From Anaplasma capra (GTDB taxonomy: Bacteria > Pseudomonadota > Alphaproteobacteria > Rickettsiales > Anaplasmataceae): a DNA stretch of 64,000 nucleotides. Both the position numbers and the translations under genes were made by a program. The notes under the pieces were generated by a model. It saw nothing but the letters and a program-made list of their open reading frames with translations, ran no database searches and had not been told where the DNA came from. Shown piece by piece: positions 1-8,501 of this stretch. Each line of letters begins with the position of its first letter. The first letter of the stretch is position 1. The DNA lies in NCBI RefSeq assembly GCF_025628805.1, contig NZ_JAOTBG010000008.1, positions 1 through 64,000 on the forward strand, written 5' to 3'.

Positions 1-86
1 TCTTCAATTCACACAGATTCAGTATCCTCCCAACTCCATTGCTGGGGGGGCTTTCCATTCCTTTTTTTTCGGCTTCTGACTTTGGG

Positions 87-115
87 GAAGAGGCCCTGGG
101 CCTTCTTCTATTTTT
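87..115 (+). terminator. Possible rho-independent terminator at the left edge
   Basis: A GC-rich hairpin (GAAGAGGCCC at 87-96, then GGGCC-TTCTTC at 98-108, with one bulged T) is followed at once by five T. Read on the + strand it would end a transcript coming from left of the window. The rest of 1-197 holds a run of seven G (44-50) and eight T (62-69), and no gene that I can see. Confidence 0.35.
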
Positions 116-197
116 GGTGAACACAAGGTTGACCTAACACGTTGCAATTCTCTAGTAGATATTGTGTAAGCCTCTAGAGACCCACAGGATCACGCAC

Positions 198-794
198 CTA
201 CGCTTCCTGATCTTGGACTCCCTCATTCATATTTCTGACTCTTCTCTCCCTTTCAGCTATCATTTGGGCTTTCATGATGGCCTCATCGAGATCAGCCTGC
301 GTACACAGGCCAAGCAGAACTGGATCCCTAGGTTTAATGTTGCTCGAATTCCAATGCTCCTTATTCCTGACTGCAGCAATCGTGGCCTTAGTGGTGCCTA
401 TAAGCTTGGCTATCTGTGAATCGTGCATCTCAGCACAGTACTTAAGTATCCAACAAACCGCGTCAGGCTTATCTCTGCGCCTAGCTACGGGAGTGTATCT
501 AGCACCCCTTCTTTTTGAGAGCTTACCGGTCGTCCCCCGGTGTGCAACCAGCTTCGGAATCCTAGCGGGATCCCTCTGGCATGCCTCTATCTCTTCCTTG
601 GTAACCTGCCCCATGGCAACCGGATTGCACCCCACAACGCCCTTGGCAACTTCGCCATCAGCAATGCCCTTGACCTCAAGCAGATGCAAGCCGCAAAACT
701 CAGCTATCTGCTCAAAAGTGAGGGCCGTGTTGTCCACCAACCACACAGCAACTGCCCTGGGCATCAACGGGGTACCATCATTGCTTGACGACAT
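198..794 (-). CDS. trcR: Cell cycle transcriptional regulator TrcR (DUF1013 family)
   Basis: This 198-residue protein matches the alphaproteobacterial DUF1013 family, called TrcR in Caulobacter, a DNA-binding cell-cycle regulator. Two helix-turn-helix-like segments can be seen. The first (residues about 24-47) holds the family hallmark LTFEQIAEFCGLH followed by GIADGE. The second lies at about 114-146, around DSQIAKLIGTTKATI. A basic stretch (residues 91-108) and a charged C-terminal helix follow. An in-frame TTG lies six codons upstream at 812. I chose ATG 794 because relatives begin a few residues before the conserved LMP-AVWLV segment. The gene stands alone, divergent from the rpmI operon, with its own promoter at 908-935. 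In a genome with few regulators it is likely a core cell-cycle factor. Confidence 0.88.
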   Translation of the reverse strand: MSSSNDGTPLMPRAVAVWLVDNTALTFEQIAEFCGLHLLEVKGIADGEVAKGVVGCNPVAMGQVTKEEIEACQRDPARIPKLVAHRGTTGKLSKRRGARYTPVARRRDKPDAVCWILKYCAEMHDSQIAKLIGTTKATIAAVRNKEHWNSSNIKPRDPVLLGLCTQADLDEAIMKAQMIAERERRVRNMNEGVQDQEA

Positions 795-907
795 AATCCA
801 AAGAATCTCCAAACTAACGAAACTGCACAGATCCCAACACTAGACCACAACCTCTAAGAATTGGTTAACCCCACAACATACGAGCACAGTCCGATCCAGG
901 CCCAGCC

Positions 908-935
908 ATAGTACCACACGCGCCCTGTGTGTCAA
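908..935 (-). promoter_or_regulatory. Sigma-70 promoter of trcR
   Basis: On the - strand a perfect TTGACA (935-930) is followed after 16 bp by TACTAT (913-908). The predicted transcript starts near 901, giving a leader of about 105 nt before the trcR ATG at 794. Confidence 0.65.
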
Positions 936-1170
936 GGACTTTCAGCCACCTTAAGGCATTTTAGGTTGCGTACCGTACCACAAAAAACACGTTTCACTAT
1001 GCGATTTTACACATGTAGTACACTCGAAGTTTTTCTACACAGCAAACCTTATTCCAAAACAAATTGCCAAGATCGATAAGACCCGCAATTGCACCCGATT
1101 TAGTCGGTGGCATAGCGCATAAATGTTTCTGCCTCGTTTTAAAGTACGTTCCTGGAGGGGGTGCTCCCGC

Positions 1171-1199
1171 TTGACACTGTGCACACAAGGATATAACCT
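1171..1199 (+). promoter_or_regulatory. Sigma-70 promoter of the rpmI-rplT-pheS operon
   Basis: A perfect TTGACA (1171-1176) is followed after 17 bp by TAACCT (1194-1199); TATAAC at 1192 gives a 15-bp alternative. It sits 30 bp before the rpmI ATG, so the leader is short. The same TAACCT box recurs before cspA. Confidence 0.65.
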
Positions 1200-1228
1200 G
1201 TGCATTTGTTAGATAGGCATGGAGTTTT

Positions 1229-1429
1229 ATGCCAAAATTGAAGACCAAATCTTCAGCCAAGAAAAGGTTTAAGGTCACGGCCAGCGGCAGGGTGATGTCA
1301 GCTCAGTCTACCAAGCGTCATGGTATGACTAAAAGGAGCAAGAGGAGCCTCAGGGCCCGCAGGGGCGTTGCGCCGATGAGTGCCCCAGATGCGCGCATTG
1401 TTGCGTCTTTCATGCCATATAGTTTTTGA
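1229..1429 (+). CDS. rpmI: Ribosomal protein bL35
   Basis: A 66-residue, very basic protein beginning [14 protein letters not shown], the signature N-terminus of bL35, a small component of the large ribosomal subunit. Length matches the family (about 65). The ATG follows a GGAG at 1221-1224. The gene lies directly upstream of rplT, 17 bp away, the order conserved across bacteria, and shares the promoter at 1171-1199. Confidence 0.96.
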   Translation: MPKLKTKSSAKKRFKVTASGRVMSAQSTKRHGMTKRSKRSLRARRGVAPMSAPDARIVASFMPYSF

Positions 1430-1446
1430 TATGGAGCGGGGGTTTT

Positions 1447-1833
1447 ATGGCTAGGGTCAAACGTGGTGTCACCGCCAGGGCTAGGCACAAAAAGGTTGTT
1501 GCGCTTGCCAAGGGCTACAGGGGTAGGTCCAAGAACTGTTACAGGGCTGCTTTGCAGAGGCTCGAACGGGCTCTGGCTTACGCATATAGGGATAGGCGCA
1601 ACCGTAAGCGCGACTTCAGGCGTTTGTGGATTGTACGTATAAACGCTGCTGCAAGGCAGTTTGGTGTGAAGTATTCTCAGCTTATCAAAGGTATGGCTAC
1701 GTGTGGAATGGAGCTGGACAGGAAGATGTTGGCTGACATGGCTGTGAACGACAAGGCTGCTTTCGAGAAAGTAGTTGGCGCCGTTGCCAGTGCCTGTGGG
1801 TATACTTGTGCCGTTGATCAGCAAAATACTTAG
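1447..1833 (+). CDS. rplT: Ribosomal protein bL20
   Basis: A 128-residue basic protein starting [21 protein letters not shown]. It binds 23S rRNA early in 50S assembly. The frame is open seven codons further upstream, but ATG 1447 is the family start and is preceded by a purine-rich GGAGCGGGGG. C-terminal segments such as [16 protein letters not shown] are typical of bL20. The last 9 codons overlap the 5' end of pheS, which suggests translational coupling between the two. In E. coli L20 represses its own operon; whether that holds here cannot be told from the sequence. Confidence 0.96.
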   Translation: MARVKRGVTARARHKKVVALAKGYRGRSKNCYRAALQRLERALAYAYRDRRNRKRDFRRLWIVRINAAARQFGVKYSQLIKGMATCGMELDRKMLADMAVNDKAAFEKVVGAVASACGYTCAVDQQNT

Positions 1834-2875
1834 CCTAAGTGAGGAAGCGGGGGCCCGCGTTGCTGACTGCGGTTCTGTAGAAGAGTTGAATTCAATACGG
1901 GCTCATTACATTGGAAGATCTGGTGTTTTAACTGCTCTGCTGCGTCAGGTTTCTGCTATACAAGATATGGACGAGCGTAAAGCCGTTGGGTCTGCGGCGA
2001 ACGCTGCATGCTCGGAGCTTAAGCTGGTGATCCAAAATAGGGAGCTGCAGCTTGCTCGGGAGCAGATGAACTCGCGATTGGCTGGCGAGCGAGTGGATGT
2101 GACTCTGCCTTCAAGGCCCAGGATCTACGGCAAGATGCACCCGATTTCTGGAGTGATAAGGGAAATTAGGGGCATACTGAGTGAGCTAGGTTTTTCGATA
2201 GTTTACGGTCCTGAGCTGGAGGACGAGTTTCATGTTTTTGATGCGCTAAATACACCTGAGCACCACCCCGCCAGGGACAAAAATGACACGTTTTATATGG
2301 CGGAGAAGCTCAATGGCAACAGGGTGGTGTTGCGGACCCATACGTCATCGATGCAGATACGCGCCATGGAGAACAATCCCAGTCTTCCAATCAAGATTAT
2401 ATCTCCCGGTAGGGTCTATAGGAACGATTGGGATGCAACGCACAGTCCCATGTTTCACCAAGTGGAAGGGTTACTTGTTGGCAAGCACGTAACTATGGGA
2501 CACCTGAAGTACTGCATAAATTACTTTCTTGGTAGGTTCTTCAGACGTGGTGTGGAAACCAGGATGAGGGCCAGCTTTTTCCCATTTACGGAACCATCTG
2601 CGGAAGTTGACGTGAAGAATGAACGGGGCAGCTGGGTTGAAGTGTTGGGTTGTGGCATGGTGCACTCCAAGGTGTTGGAGAACGTCAACATAGATCCCAG
2701 TGAGTATTGCGGATTTGCGTTTGGCATGGGCGTCGAACGAATGGCGATGCTGAAATACGGGATTACTGACCTTCGCAACTTCTATAGCAACAAACTAGAG
2801 TGGTTGAATCACTACGGTTTTTGTTTCACGGACATATTGGGGATGCCGCTTAGTGCTGCTGTGCGCACTCCCTAG
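1808..2875 (+). CDS. pheS: Phenylalanyl-tRNA synthetase alpha subunit
   Basis: Class II aminoacyl-tRNA synthetase alpha chain, which charges tRNA-Phe as a PheS2PheT2 tetramer. An N-terminal coiled-coil tRNA-binding arm is followed by the catalytic core: motif 2 around [20 protein letters not shown] and motif 3 [15 protein letters not shown] near the C-terminus. No ATG is available at the 5' end. The frame is open back to TTG 1775. GTG 1808 is the best compromise: GTGGG lies 7-8 nt upstream, and the protein (355 aa) then aligns in length with the family. TTG 1814 is an alternative. The gene overlaps the end of rplT by 26 bp. pheT is not in the window, so the subunits are encoded apart, as in other Rickettsiales. 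Confidence 0.95.
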   Translation: MPLISKILSLSEEAGARVADCGSVEELNSIRAHYIGRSGVLTALLRQVSAIQDMDERKAVGSAANAACSELKLVIQNRELQLAREQMNSRLAGERVDVTLPSRPRIYGKMHPISGVIREIRGILSELGFSIVYGPELEDEFHVFDALNTPEHHPARDKNDTFYMAEKLNGNRVVLRTHTSSMQIRAMENNPSLPIKIISPGRVYRNDWDATHSPMFHQVEGLLVGKHVTMGHLKYCINYFLGRFFRRGVETRMRASFFPFTEPSAEVDVKNERGSWVEVLGCGMVHSKVLENVNIDPSEYCGFAFGMGVERMAMLKYGITDLRNFYSNKLEWLNHYGFCFTDILGMPLSAAVRTP

Positions 2876-2898
2876 CTACTTTTGTGGTGGTTTTGAGG

Positions 2899-2927
2899 TT
2901 GACCGCTGTTGCTTGGTAGGTTAAAAC
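2899..2927 (+). promoter_or_regulatory. Promoter upstream of the SDR gene
   Basis: TTGACC (2899-2904), a 17-bp spacer and TAAAAC (2922-2927) lie in the 123-bp gap after pheS. This suggests that the SDR gene is transcribed independently of the ribosomal-protein operon. Confidence 0.5.
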
Positions 2928-2998
2928 GTATGTGGTTCGGGGTGGTTGCCACGTCCAGGCCGCTTGTTTGTGTTCCGTCGCCGTAGATCGGCTGTGCC

Positions 2999-3691
2999 AT
3001 GTGTAGAAGGGGTGTAATCATAACTGGAGCTGCGCGCAGAATTGGGCGAGCTATGGCTATCTTCCTTGCGGCCAGGCACGGTTATGACGTTGTGGTGCAC
3101 TATAACCAATCGTGTAGTGAGGCACTAGACTTACAGGCTGTGATTCAAGAAATCTACGGTAGGCGGTGTCTGCTTTTTCAGTCTGATTTGCGCGACTTTG
3201 CATCACTTGATCGCCTCATTACTTATGCATTTTCGGAGATTCCACACTGCGACACGCTGATAAATAATGCCTCAGTTTTCTACACGAGCACCCTAAAGCA
3301 ACTGTGTGAAAACGCGTTTGTGGAGAATTTTGATATACACGTGAAGGCGCCCGTGTTTCTCACACAATACTTTGCGCGCATGTGTACCGCCAAATGTGGG
3401 AAGGTAATCAACATTGTGGATACAAACATTACAAGAATCCGGACAAAGTATTTTGCGTACTTGCTGTCTAAGAAATCGCTAGCAGATTTTACCGAGATGG
3501 CCGCTGGGGAACTTACCGCGAATATTCAAGTGAACGCTATATGCCCGCCGAAAATTCCAGATCATGAGATTGATGATGTGCGATCACTAGAAAACATAGA
3601 CAACGTTACATGCCTTAAGAATTTTTTGAGCGTTATTACCTCCTTGGTTGACCATAACAACATGCTAAGCGGGGAGCTAATACATATATAG
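2999..3691 (+). CDS. SDR oxidoreductase, pteridine-reductase-like
   Basis: A 230-residue short-chain dehydrogenase. Visible elements are the nucleotide-binding TGAARRIG (residues 9-16), the NNAS motif (about residue 90) and a Y-x3-K catalytic pair in YLLSKK (about 153-157). The arginine-containing TGxxxRIG form of the glycine motif is characteristic of pteridine reductases (PTR1, FolM) rather than FabG. It may therefore reduce dihydrofolate or dihydrobiopterin-type substrates and stand in for a missing FolA. That function is inference from one motif; a FabG-like or other carbonyl reductase cannot be excluded. The C-terminal substrate loop is short. It has its own promoter and lies 5' of glmU. 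Confidence 0.75.
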   Translation: MCRRGVIITGAARRIGRAMAIFLAARHGYDVVVHYNQSCSEALDLQAVIQEIYGRRCLLFQSDLRDFASLDRLITYAFSEIPHCDTLINNASVFYTSTLKQLCENAFVENFDIHVKAPVFLTQYFARMCTAKCGKVINIVDTNITRIRTKYFAYLLSKKSLADFTEMAAGELTANIQVNAICPPKIPDHEIDDVRSLENIDNVTCLKNFLSVITSLVDHNNMLSGELIHI

Positions 3692-3823
3692 ACCGGTGCA
3701 ACAATGAGGCCTTGCGTGCCTGTGTGTTGTAATACATATGGCACCGCAAGGGGCGCTCGGGTAAAGTGTTTCTCGGTTTCCGTACACGTTTGGTGTTTGT
3801 AAGGCATGGGAAATCTGGGGGAG

Positions 3824-3849
3824 GGCCGGGAAATTAGTGAATCCCGGCC
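3824..3849 (+). promoter_or_regulatory. 8-bp hairpin in the glmU leader
   Basis: A perfect inverted repeat GGCCGGGA (3824-3831) / TCCCGGCC (3842-3849) with a 10-nt loop ends 20 bp before the glmU start. It has no T-run, so it is not a classic terminator. It could be an RNA stability or translation-control element, or a leftover terminator of the SDR gene. Confidence 0.45.
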
Positions 3850-3869
3850 GAATTGTTTATGAAGGGGTT

Positions 3870-5156
3870 ATGGACATCGTAATACTTGCAGCAGGGCGTG
3901 GTAGCAGAATGCGTTCCACGACCCCAAAGGTTTTACACACACTGGGAAATATACCAGTAATAGAGCATGTGTTGCGACTTGCTGGTGAGTTATGCCCAGA
4001 ACATGTCGTTATAGTGGTGAATGCTTTGACGAGCGATGCGATTACTGCGTTGGCAGAGAAGCACAATTTGAATTTCAAAAGTGTACTACAGGGAGAGGTG
4101 ACTGGTACCGGAGGTGCGGTTTGCTCAGCATTAAAAGAGTTGCAGGGCTCTTCGGAAGAGGTTTTGCTAATACTGTATGGGGATACCCCACTGCTTAGCA
4201 CAGTAACAATGCACCGTGTGCTTGATAAACTCCACGGAGGTGCGGGGATTGTTTTGGTAGCTTTTGAATCCTCGAATAGCCAATACGGTAGGATAGTGCC
4301 AAATGAGTCTGGGGGCGTCCTAAGAATTGGCAACGAACATGGTATCAACGGCCTTGCGGTTTCTGGTGCAATCGCTGGGCGGAAACAAGTGATTTCAGAG
4401 TTGCTGTGTGGCCTACCTCGCGCTGAGGGGGGCGAGCTCTACCTTACGGACATCGTGCAATCTGCTGTGGGCAAGGGCATAGAAGTTGACCATGTAGTTA
4501 CAGACGAGCAGGAGGCGATGGGCATAAATACCCGGGAAGATCTTGCGGTAGCGGCGTCGCGTTTTCAGCGCATGAGAAGAGCTCACTTTTTGCGGTCGGG
4601 CGTGACCTTGGTGCTGCCTGATCAGGTATTTTTCTCTGCTGATACGCAAATAGCGCAGGACGTTATAGTGCATCCGTACGTTGTTTTTGGGTTGGGGGTC
4701 GCTATAGAGTCAGGAGCAGAGATCCTGCCTTACTCACATTTGGAATTTTGCCGCGTCAAAGAGCGCGCTCTGGTTGGCCCCTTTGCCAGAGTGAGGGGGC
4801 ATTCGGTCATAGACCGGCACTGCATTGTGGGGAATTTTGTGGAAGTGAAAGAAAGCCACTTGGGTGAGATGAGTAAAGTAAAACACCTTAGTTATCTCGG
4901 GAACAGTACAATAGGTAGCAAGACCAACGTGGGGGCAGGAGCCGTAGTATGTAACTATGATGGCCGGAACAAGCACCACTCGAACATAGGAAGCGACTGC
5001 CTTGTGGGCGCGAATAGCACAATAATCTCTCCGGTGGACATAGGGGATAACTCGACTGTAGCTGCGGGTAGCGTGATCACAGAAGACCTACCGCCGCACA
5101 GCCTGGGCATTGCAAGGAGCAGCCAAATCACGAAACCGGGATATAAGCCAAAATAA
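3870..5156 (+). CDS. glmU: Bifunctional GlmU: UDP-GlcNAc pyrophosphorylase / GlcN-1-P acetyltransferase
   Basis: This enzyme makes UDP-GlcNAc, the precursor of peptidoglycan. The N-terminal uridylyltransferase domain shows LAAGRGSRM (residues 6-14) and YGDTP (103-107). The C-terminal half is a left-handed beta-helix with hexapeptide repeats, including a TNVGAGAVVCNYDG segment. The catalytic His of the acetyltransferase (KVKHLSYLGN, E. coli His363) is present. The open frame extends 11 codons upstream to GTG 3837, but ATG 3870 follows GAAGGGG and begins exactly at the family N-terminus. At 428 residues it is slightly shorter than E. coli GlmU (456). Together with murA and uppS in this window it shows a working peptidoglycan-precursor pathway. 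Confidence 0.95.
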   Translation: MDIVILAAGRGSRMRSTTPKVLHTLGNIPVIEHVLRLAGELCPEHVVIVVNALTSDAITALAEKHNLNFKSVLQGEVTGTGGAVCSALKELQGSSEEVLLILYGDTPLLSTVTMHRVLDKLHGGAGIVLVAFESSNSQYGRIVPNESGGVLRIGNEHGINGLAVSGAIAGRKQVISELLCGLPRAEGGELYLTDIVQSAVGKGIEVDHVVTDEQEAMGINTREDLAVAASRFQRMRRAHFLRSGVTLVLPDQVFFSADTQIAQDVIVHPYVVFGLGVAIESGAEILPYSHLEFCRVKERALVGPFARVRGHSVIDRHCIVGNFVEVKESHLGEMSKVKHLSYLGNSTIGSKTNVGAGAVVCNYDGRNKHHSNIGSDCLVGANSTIISPVDIGDNSTVAAGSVITEDLPPHSLGIARSSQITKPGYKPK

Positions 5157-5184
5157 AGAGCGACTCCACTAGCTTTGGTAGCGC

Positions 5185-5469
5185 CTAGGCAGTCTTAGAC
5201 CCAGAGGGACTAGGATGCACTTCAACCAGGCCTTTCTTGATGAACCAGGAAACCCTATCTGTGGGTTGTGCCCCCACACTCAGCCAGTAACTTAACCTCT
5301 CGGCATCGATCTTTAGGAAGCCCGGCTCACCATACGGAACCATGGGATCGTAAAAGCCCACATGCTCAATGAACTTGCCATCCCTCCGAACCCTGGAATC
5401 AGACACCACCACTCTGTAGAATGGCTTTTTCTTGGCACCCAGCCTCATTAACCTTATCTTCACGGACAT
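5185..5469 (-). CDS. rpsP: Ribosomal protein bS16
   Basis: A 94-residue small-subunit protein with the bS16 hallmarks: an N-terminus [19 protein letters not shown], a central VVSDSR, then [10 protein letters not shown]. Length is usual for alphaproteobacteria. It is convergent with glmU, with only 28 bp between the stops. It has its own promoter at 5508-5535. In many bacteria rpsP heads a rimM-trmD-rplS operon; none of those genes follows here, so it is monocistronic in this window. Confidence 0.96.
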   Translation of the reverse strand: MSVKIRLMRLGAKKKPFYRVVVSDSRVRRDGKFIEHVGFYDPMVPYGEPGFLKIDAERLSYWLSVGAQPTDRVSWFIKKGLVEVHPSPSGSKTA

Positions 5470-5507
5470 GTACTATCCAAGACCCCTTTCCAACCCAAGA
5501 GGCCCAG

Positions 5508-5535
5508 ATTCTATCACTGTGGGGTGATGAGTCAA
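5508..5535 (-). promoter_or_regulatory. Sigma-70 promoter of rpsP
   Basis: On the - strand TTGACT (5535-5530), a 16-bp spacer and TAGAAT (5513-5508) lie about 40 bp before the rpsP ATG. Confidence 0.6.
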
Positions 5536-5747
5536 ATTAAAATTTGCAACACCTGCTGACAGATTCAATATTTTGACATAGGATTGCAGTTCGGAGCCAC
5601 GCGGTATCGTTAGGGGTGCACTGTTACCAAATCCGGTACAGCTGGGCTTCTAGCAGTTGTATGTTGTGTTAGTGTCAGGTTGGGGTGGCCTTCGAGCTAC
5701 CCTGCGTGGGTCTGCAAAGGCTATGTGGCCAAGTTAATGGAGGTTTT

Positions 5748-7040
5748 ATGGATAGAAAGGTAACAAAAGCTGTGCTGTCCACCATAATGTGTAATACGCT
5801 TGTGTGGTATGACTACATCCTATTTGGGAGCCTTGCCGGTACCATAGGCACGCTGTTTTTTCCGCAGGAAGATAAGTACTTGCAGCTGTTGAGCGGTTTT
5901 TGTGTATTTGCTGTAGGGTTCTGCATGCGCCCCTTTGGTGCAAGTGTATTCGGGCATATAGGTGATCGATATGGAAGAAGAGTGGCACTTATGCTCTCAA
6001 TCATTGGTATGTCAGTGCCTGTGGGGTTTATGGCTATAGTCCCTACATATGCAAGTGCTGGGGTTCTCGCTCCTATACTGCTTGTGCTATGCAGGCTAGT
6101 ACAGGGTGTGTCTCTTGGTGGGGAGGCTGGTAACGGTACGTTCTTGATAGAAAACTCCAAAAAAGGCAATACTGGGCTTTTTGGTAGCTTTGAAGTGCTG
6201 AGCGCAGTTCTGGGTTCCGTATTCGCTCTAGCTGTAAAAATTGTGGTAAGGCACTTCACTGGCGATGATTTTGGAGTGTGGGGTTGGAGGATACCTTTTA
6301 TCGTCGGATTTGTTATAGGTGTTATAAGCATTTATGTGAGGGCAAAAACTGGTGAGAGTCCCGCGTATGAAGCACATTCTGAGAACAGGGACGAGGGCGC
6401 GGTTCTTACGGACGAATCCCCGGTGAGGCATTTATTCAAACACTACAAAAGGCCGTTGTTGTTGGCCATTGCCATAGACTGTGTGGAAAATTGCTCGTTT
6501 CACCTCTTTATGGTGTTCTTCATCAGCTTTGTCAGAGACTTCTCACCTTCGGTAGTTATTGGTCCTCAGGCAAGTGAGATCATAGAGATAGTGAACATCG
6601 TAATTAGCGGTATACTGACAGTTGCTTTTGGTGCGCTTTCAGATGTTCTGGGAAGGAAAAAGGTAATTGGCGGAGCCTCTATCACACTGTTGTTCATCGG
6701 CGTACCGGTGTTTTGGATGCTAAGCCAGGGCAGTGTCCTGTACGTAGGGTTAGGGTATTTGTTGTTCGCAGTGCCTTTTGCGGCAACTCTTGGTCCTGCG
6801 ACTGCTGCAATGTCTGAGTTATTTCCAACCAAGGTGCGATATACTGGGTTTGGTATTGCCAGGAATGTCGCTGCTGCTATAGGTGGTGGCATCGCGCCAG
6901 CGCTGTGCACTTGGCTTATAAAAGTTACAGGCTGCAAGATTGCTCCTGGATTTTACGTGATGTTCTGGGCGATAGTTACACTTTTTGCGCTTTCTAGGAT
7001 TAAGAAGGAGGACATACACAGAGACTGGTTGGAGGAGTAG
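5748..7040 (+). CDS. MFS transporter, metabolite:H+ symporter (ProP/KgtP-like)
   Basis: A 430-residue major facilitator with about 12 hydrophobic segments. The loop 2-3 signature GDRYGRR lies near residue 79, the pseudo-repeat SDVLGRKK in the second half, and LVQGVSLGGEAGNGTFL is typical of the MHS subfamily, whose members move proline, betaine, 2-oxoglutarate or similar solutes with protons. The substrate cannot be told from sequence. ATG 5748 is chosen over an upstream in-frame start because it has a near-perfect GGAGG at 5739-5743. An obligate intracellular bacterium would use such a carrier to take host metabolites or osmolytes across the inner membrane. Confidence 0.88.
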   Translation: MDRKVTKAVLSTIMCNTLVWYDYILFGSLAGTIGTLFFPQEDKYLQLLSGFCVFAVGFCMRPFGASVFGHIGDRYGRRVALMLSIIGMSVPVGFMAIVPTYASAGVLAPILLVLCRLVQGVSLGGEAGNGTFLIENSKKGNTGLFGSFEVLSAVLGSVFALAVKIVVRHFTGDDFGVWGWRIPFIVGFVIGVISIYVRAKTGESPAYEAHSENRDEGAVLTDESPVRHLFKHYKRPLLLAIAIDCVENCSFHLFMVFFISFVRDFSPSVVIGPQASEIIEIVNIVISGILTVAFGALSDVLGRKKVIGGASITLLFIGVPVFWMLSQGSVLYVGLGYLLFAVPFAATLGPATAAMSELFPTKVRYTGFGIARNVAAAIGGGIAPALCTWLIKVTGCKIAPGFYVMFWAIVTLFALSRIKKEDIHRDWLEE

Positions 7041-7100
7041 GTAGGAGGAGCGCGAGTCTTTGGGATTGCGTAGGTGGTGAGTTTTGGTGCTGTGATTTGG

Positions 7101-8015
7101 TTAGTACAGCAGTAGCGATATCATGAAGGGGACGTAGAATATTCCTATTACGGTACTAACTAATAGCATCATGGCGGCCATGTCTGGCTTGTAGTTAAGC
7201 ATGGAAGCCAGTATCACCCCTGTACTTGATATTGGTACGATTGCCAGGAGAATAAGCGCCTGATATGTCTGGCTGTTATACAGGCGTGGCCCCTCGCGAT
7301 CCAGAAAAATTAGCATTAATATTAAGAGTGGCCACACGACGTATTTTATCAATACTGTGAGTGCCATGAGTTTCCAGTTGATTGAGAAGTCCTTTATATT
7401 CGCTATTGATATGCCCAGCAGCATGGTACCTAGAATCATGTACGTGCTTGCAAGGTCTGCAGATACGTTGAGCAGAAACTCTGGCACCCGCACCTTAAAG
7501 TGGTTACAGATTAGTGCTGCCACCGCTGCATGTAGCGTTGGCAGCACTATAAGCTTCCTCAGACATTGCTGGGGCGTATATAGCCCATGGGTCACTATAT
7601 AGAAGCCGAAACTATTTTCAAAGAAGAGCATACCCACGTAACATAGTAAGTATACAGAAACCGTGCTCTCATCAAACAAGGCTATCGCTACGGGAAGGCC
7701 GAAAAACCCCATACCAGAACTTCCCGAGCTGAAGGCCAGCATGTTCCTTGTGTAATCCCTAAATGCTAGTGATGATATGCTGTACACTACCAGTGACATT
7801 GCACAGCAGATAATAAACGTTACGACCGGTAACGACACATACTCCGGCGTGATGTTTATCTTAAGTATGCCAAAAAATACTACCGTGGGTCCCACCGCGT
7901 AGAACAGTACATTGCCTATGGTAGAGCTGTCCAGCTTAACAGCCCTGCCCGCCACAAATCCTAGAAAGATTGTTGTGTATATAGGCAATACCTTAAGCAT
8001 CAGAGCAAAGAACAT
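7101..8015 (-). CDS. AEC family permease (auxin efflux carrier-like)
   Basis: A 304-residue polytopic membrane protein with about ten hydrophobic spans in two halves. It has the features of the Mem_trans/AEC family: an early IYTTIFLGFVAG segment, a Gly-rich GSSGMGFFGLPVAIALF in the middle (about 97-113) and a final pair of helices. Bacterial members are linked to malate, malonate or other carboxylate transport, but the substrate here is unknown. It is convergent with the MHS transporter and lies downstream of NDUFS4 on the same strand, 113 bp away. Confidence 0.82.
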   Translation of the reverse strand: MFFALMLKVLPIYTTIFLGFVAGRAVKLDSSTIGNVLFYAVGPTVVFFGILKINITPEYVSLPVVTFIICCAMSLVVYSISSLAFRDYTRNMLAFSSGSSGMGFFGLPVAIALFDESTVSVYLLCYVGMLFFENSFGFYIVTHGLYTPQQCLRKLIVLPTLHAAVAALICNHFKVRVPEFLLNVSADLASTYMILGTMLLGISIANIKDFSINWKLMALTVLIKYVVWPLLILMLIFLDREGPRLYNSQTYQALILLAIVPISSTGVILASMLNYKPDMAAMMLLVSTVIGIFYVPFMISLLLY

Positions 8016-8128
8016 ACGAGCACTTCCAAACTACAGGGCGAGCACGGGACCACGCGCGTAGGTACTTTAACACAAGTCGTAAGCCTCTCACAACAGATTT
8101 AGTAGATTTGCAACGTGCGCGAGAAGGC

Positions 8129-8446
8129 CTACAACCCCCTATTCTTCGAAAAGTTTTCTGAGTAAGATTTGGGTTTTTTCCTAACGGTTTGGTCAGGCAA
8201 TATGACATACGTTATGCCATGAGCTTTTGCGTATGATACAGCATCCTCCTTATTCTGAAACTGCAGTCTAACCTGTTGTGCTGTATCCTTAGAACCAACC
8301 CACCCCATTAGCGAATCCTTATATTGTGAACGTGAGGGCTCAAACTCTATGCACCATAGGTCACTTCTATGGATGCCAGACTGCATAACGTTTCTGGAAG
8401 GTCGATGTATCCTGGCCACGACAGGCGCTCTTACACTATGGGACAC
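8129..8446 (-). CDS. Complex I accessory subunit, NDUFS4 type
   Basis: A 105-residue protein matching the alphaproteobacterial and mitochondrial NDUFS4 (18-kDa, ETC complex I) family: ARIHRPSRNVMQSG near the N-terminus, then W-IEFEP, a GW-GS-D segment and an F-x-N/K-x-E-DA-x-YA-x-x-x-G motif. It is one of the accessory subunits shared by alphaproteobacterial complex I and mitochondria. It probably stabilises the peripheral arm of NADH dehydrogenase at the inner membrane. The start is GTG 8446. The gene is divergent from xseB. The C-terminal basic tail is the variable part of the family. Confidence 0.9.
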   Translation of the reverse strand: MSHSVRAPVVARIHRPSRNVMQSGIHRSDLWCIEFEPSRSQYKDSLMGWVGSKDTAQQVRLQFQNKEDAVSYAKAHGITYVILPDQTVRKKPKSYSENFSKNRGL

Positions 8447-8501
8447 TTGTAATCACCAGCGAAGGGGTTAAGATTACAGCAGCGTAGCAGTTATTTGGCA
8501 A

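Larger units (their letters stand above)
795..1228. other. Divergent trcR / rpmI intergenic region
   Basis: This 434-bp gap holds no convincing gene. It carries the trcR promoter on - (908-935), a half-conserved CtrA-type box (854-869) and the rpmI promoter on + (1171-1199). The few open frames crossing it have no ribosome binding site and no recognisable product. infC, which often precedes rpmI in bacteria, is not here. Confidence 0.7.

Noticed and set aside
1-197. A gene entering from the left edge
   Set aside because: All three + frames stop within 120-140 bases without protein-like composition, and no - frame starts there.
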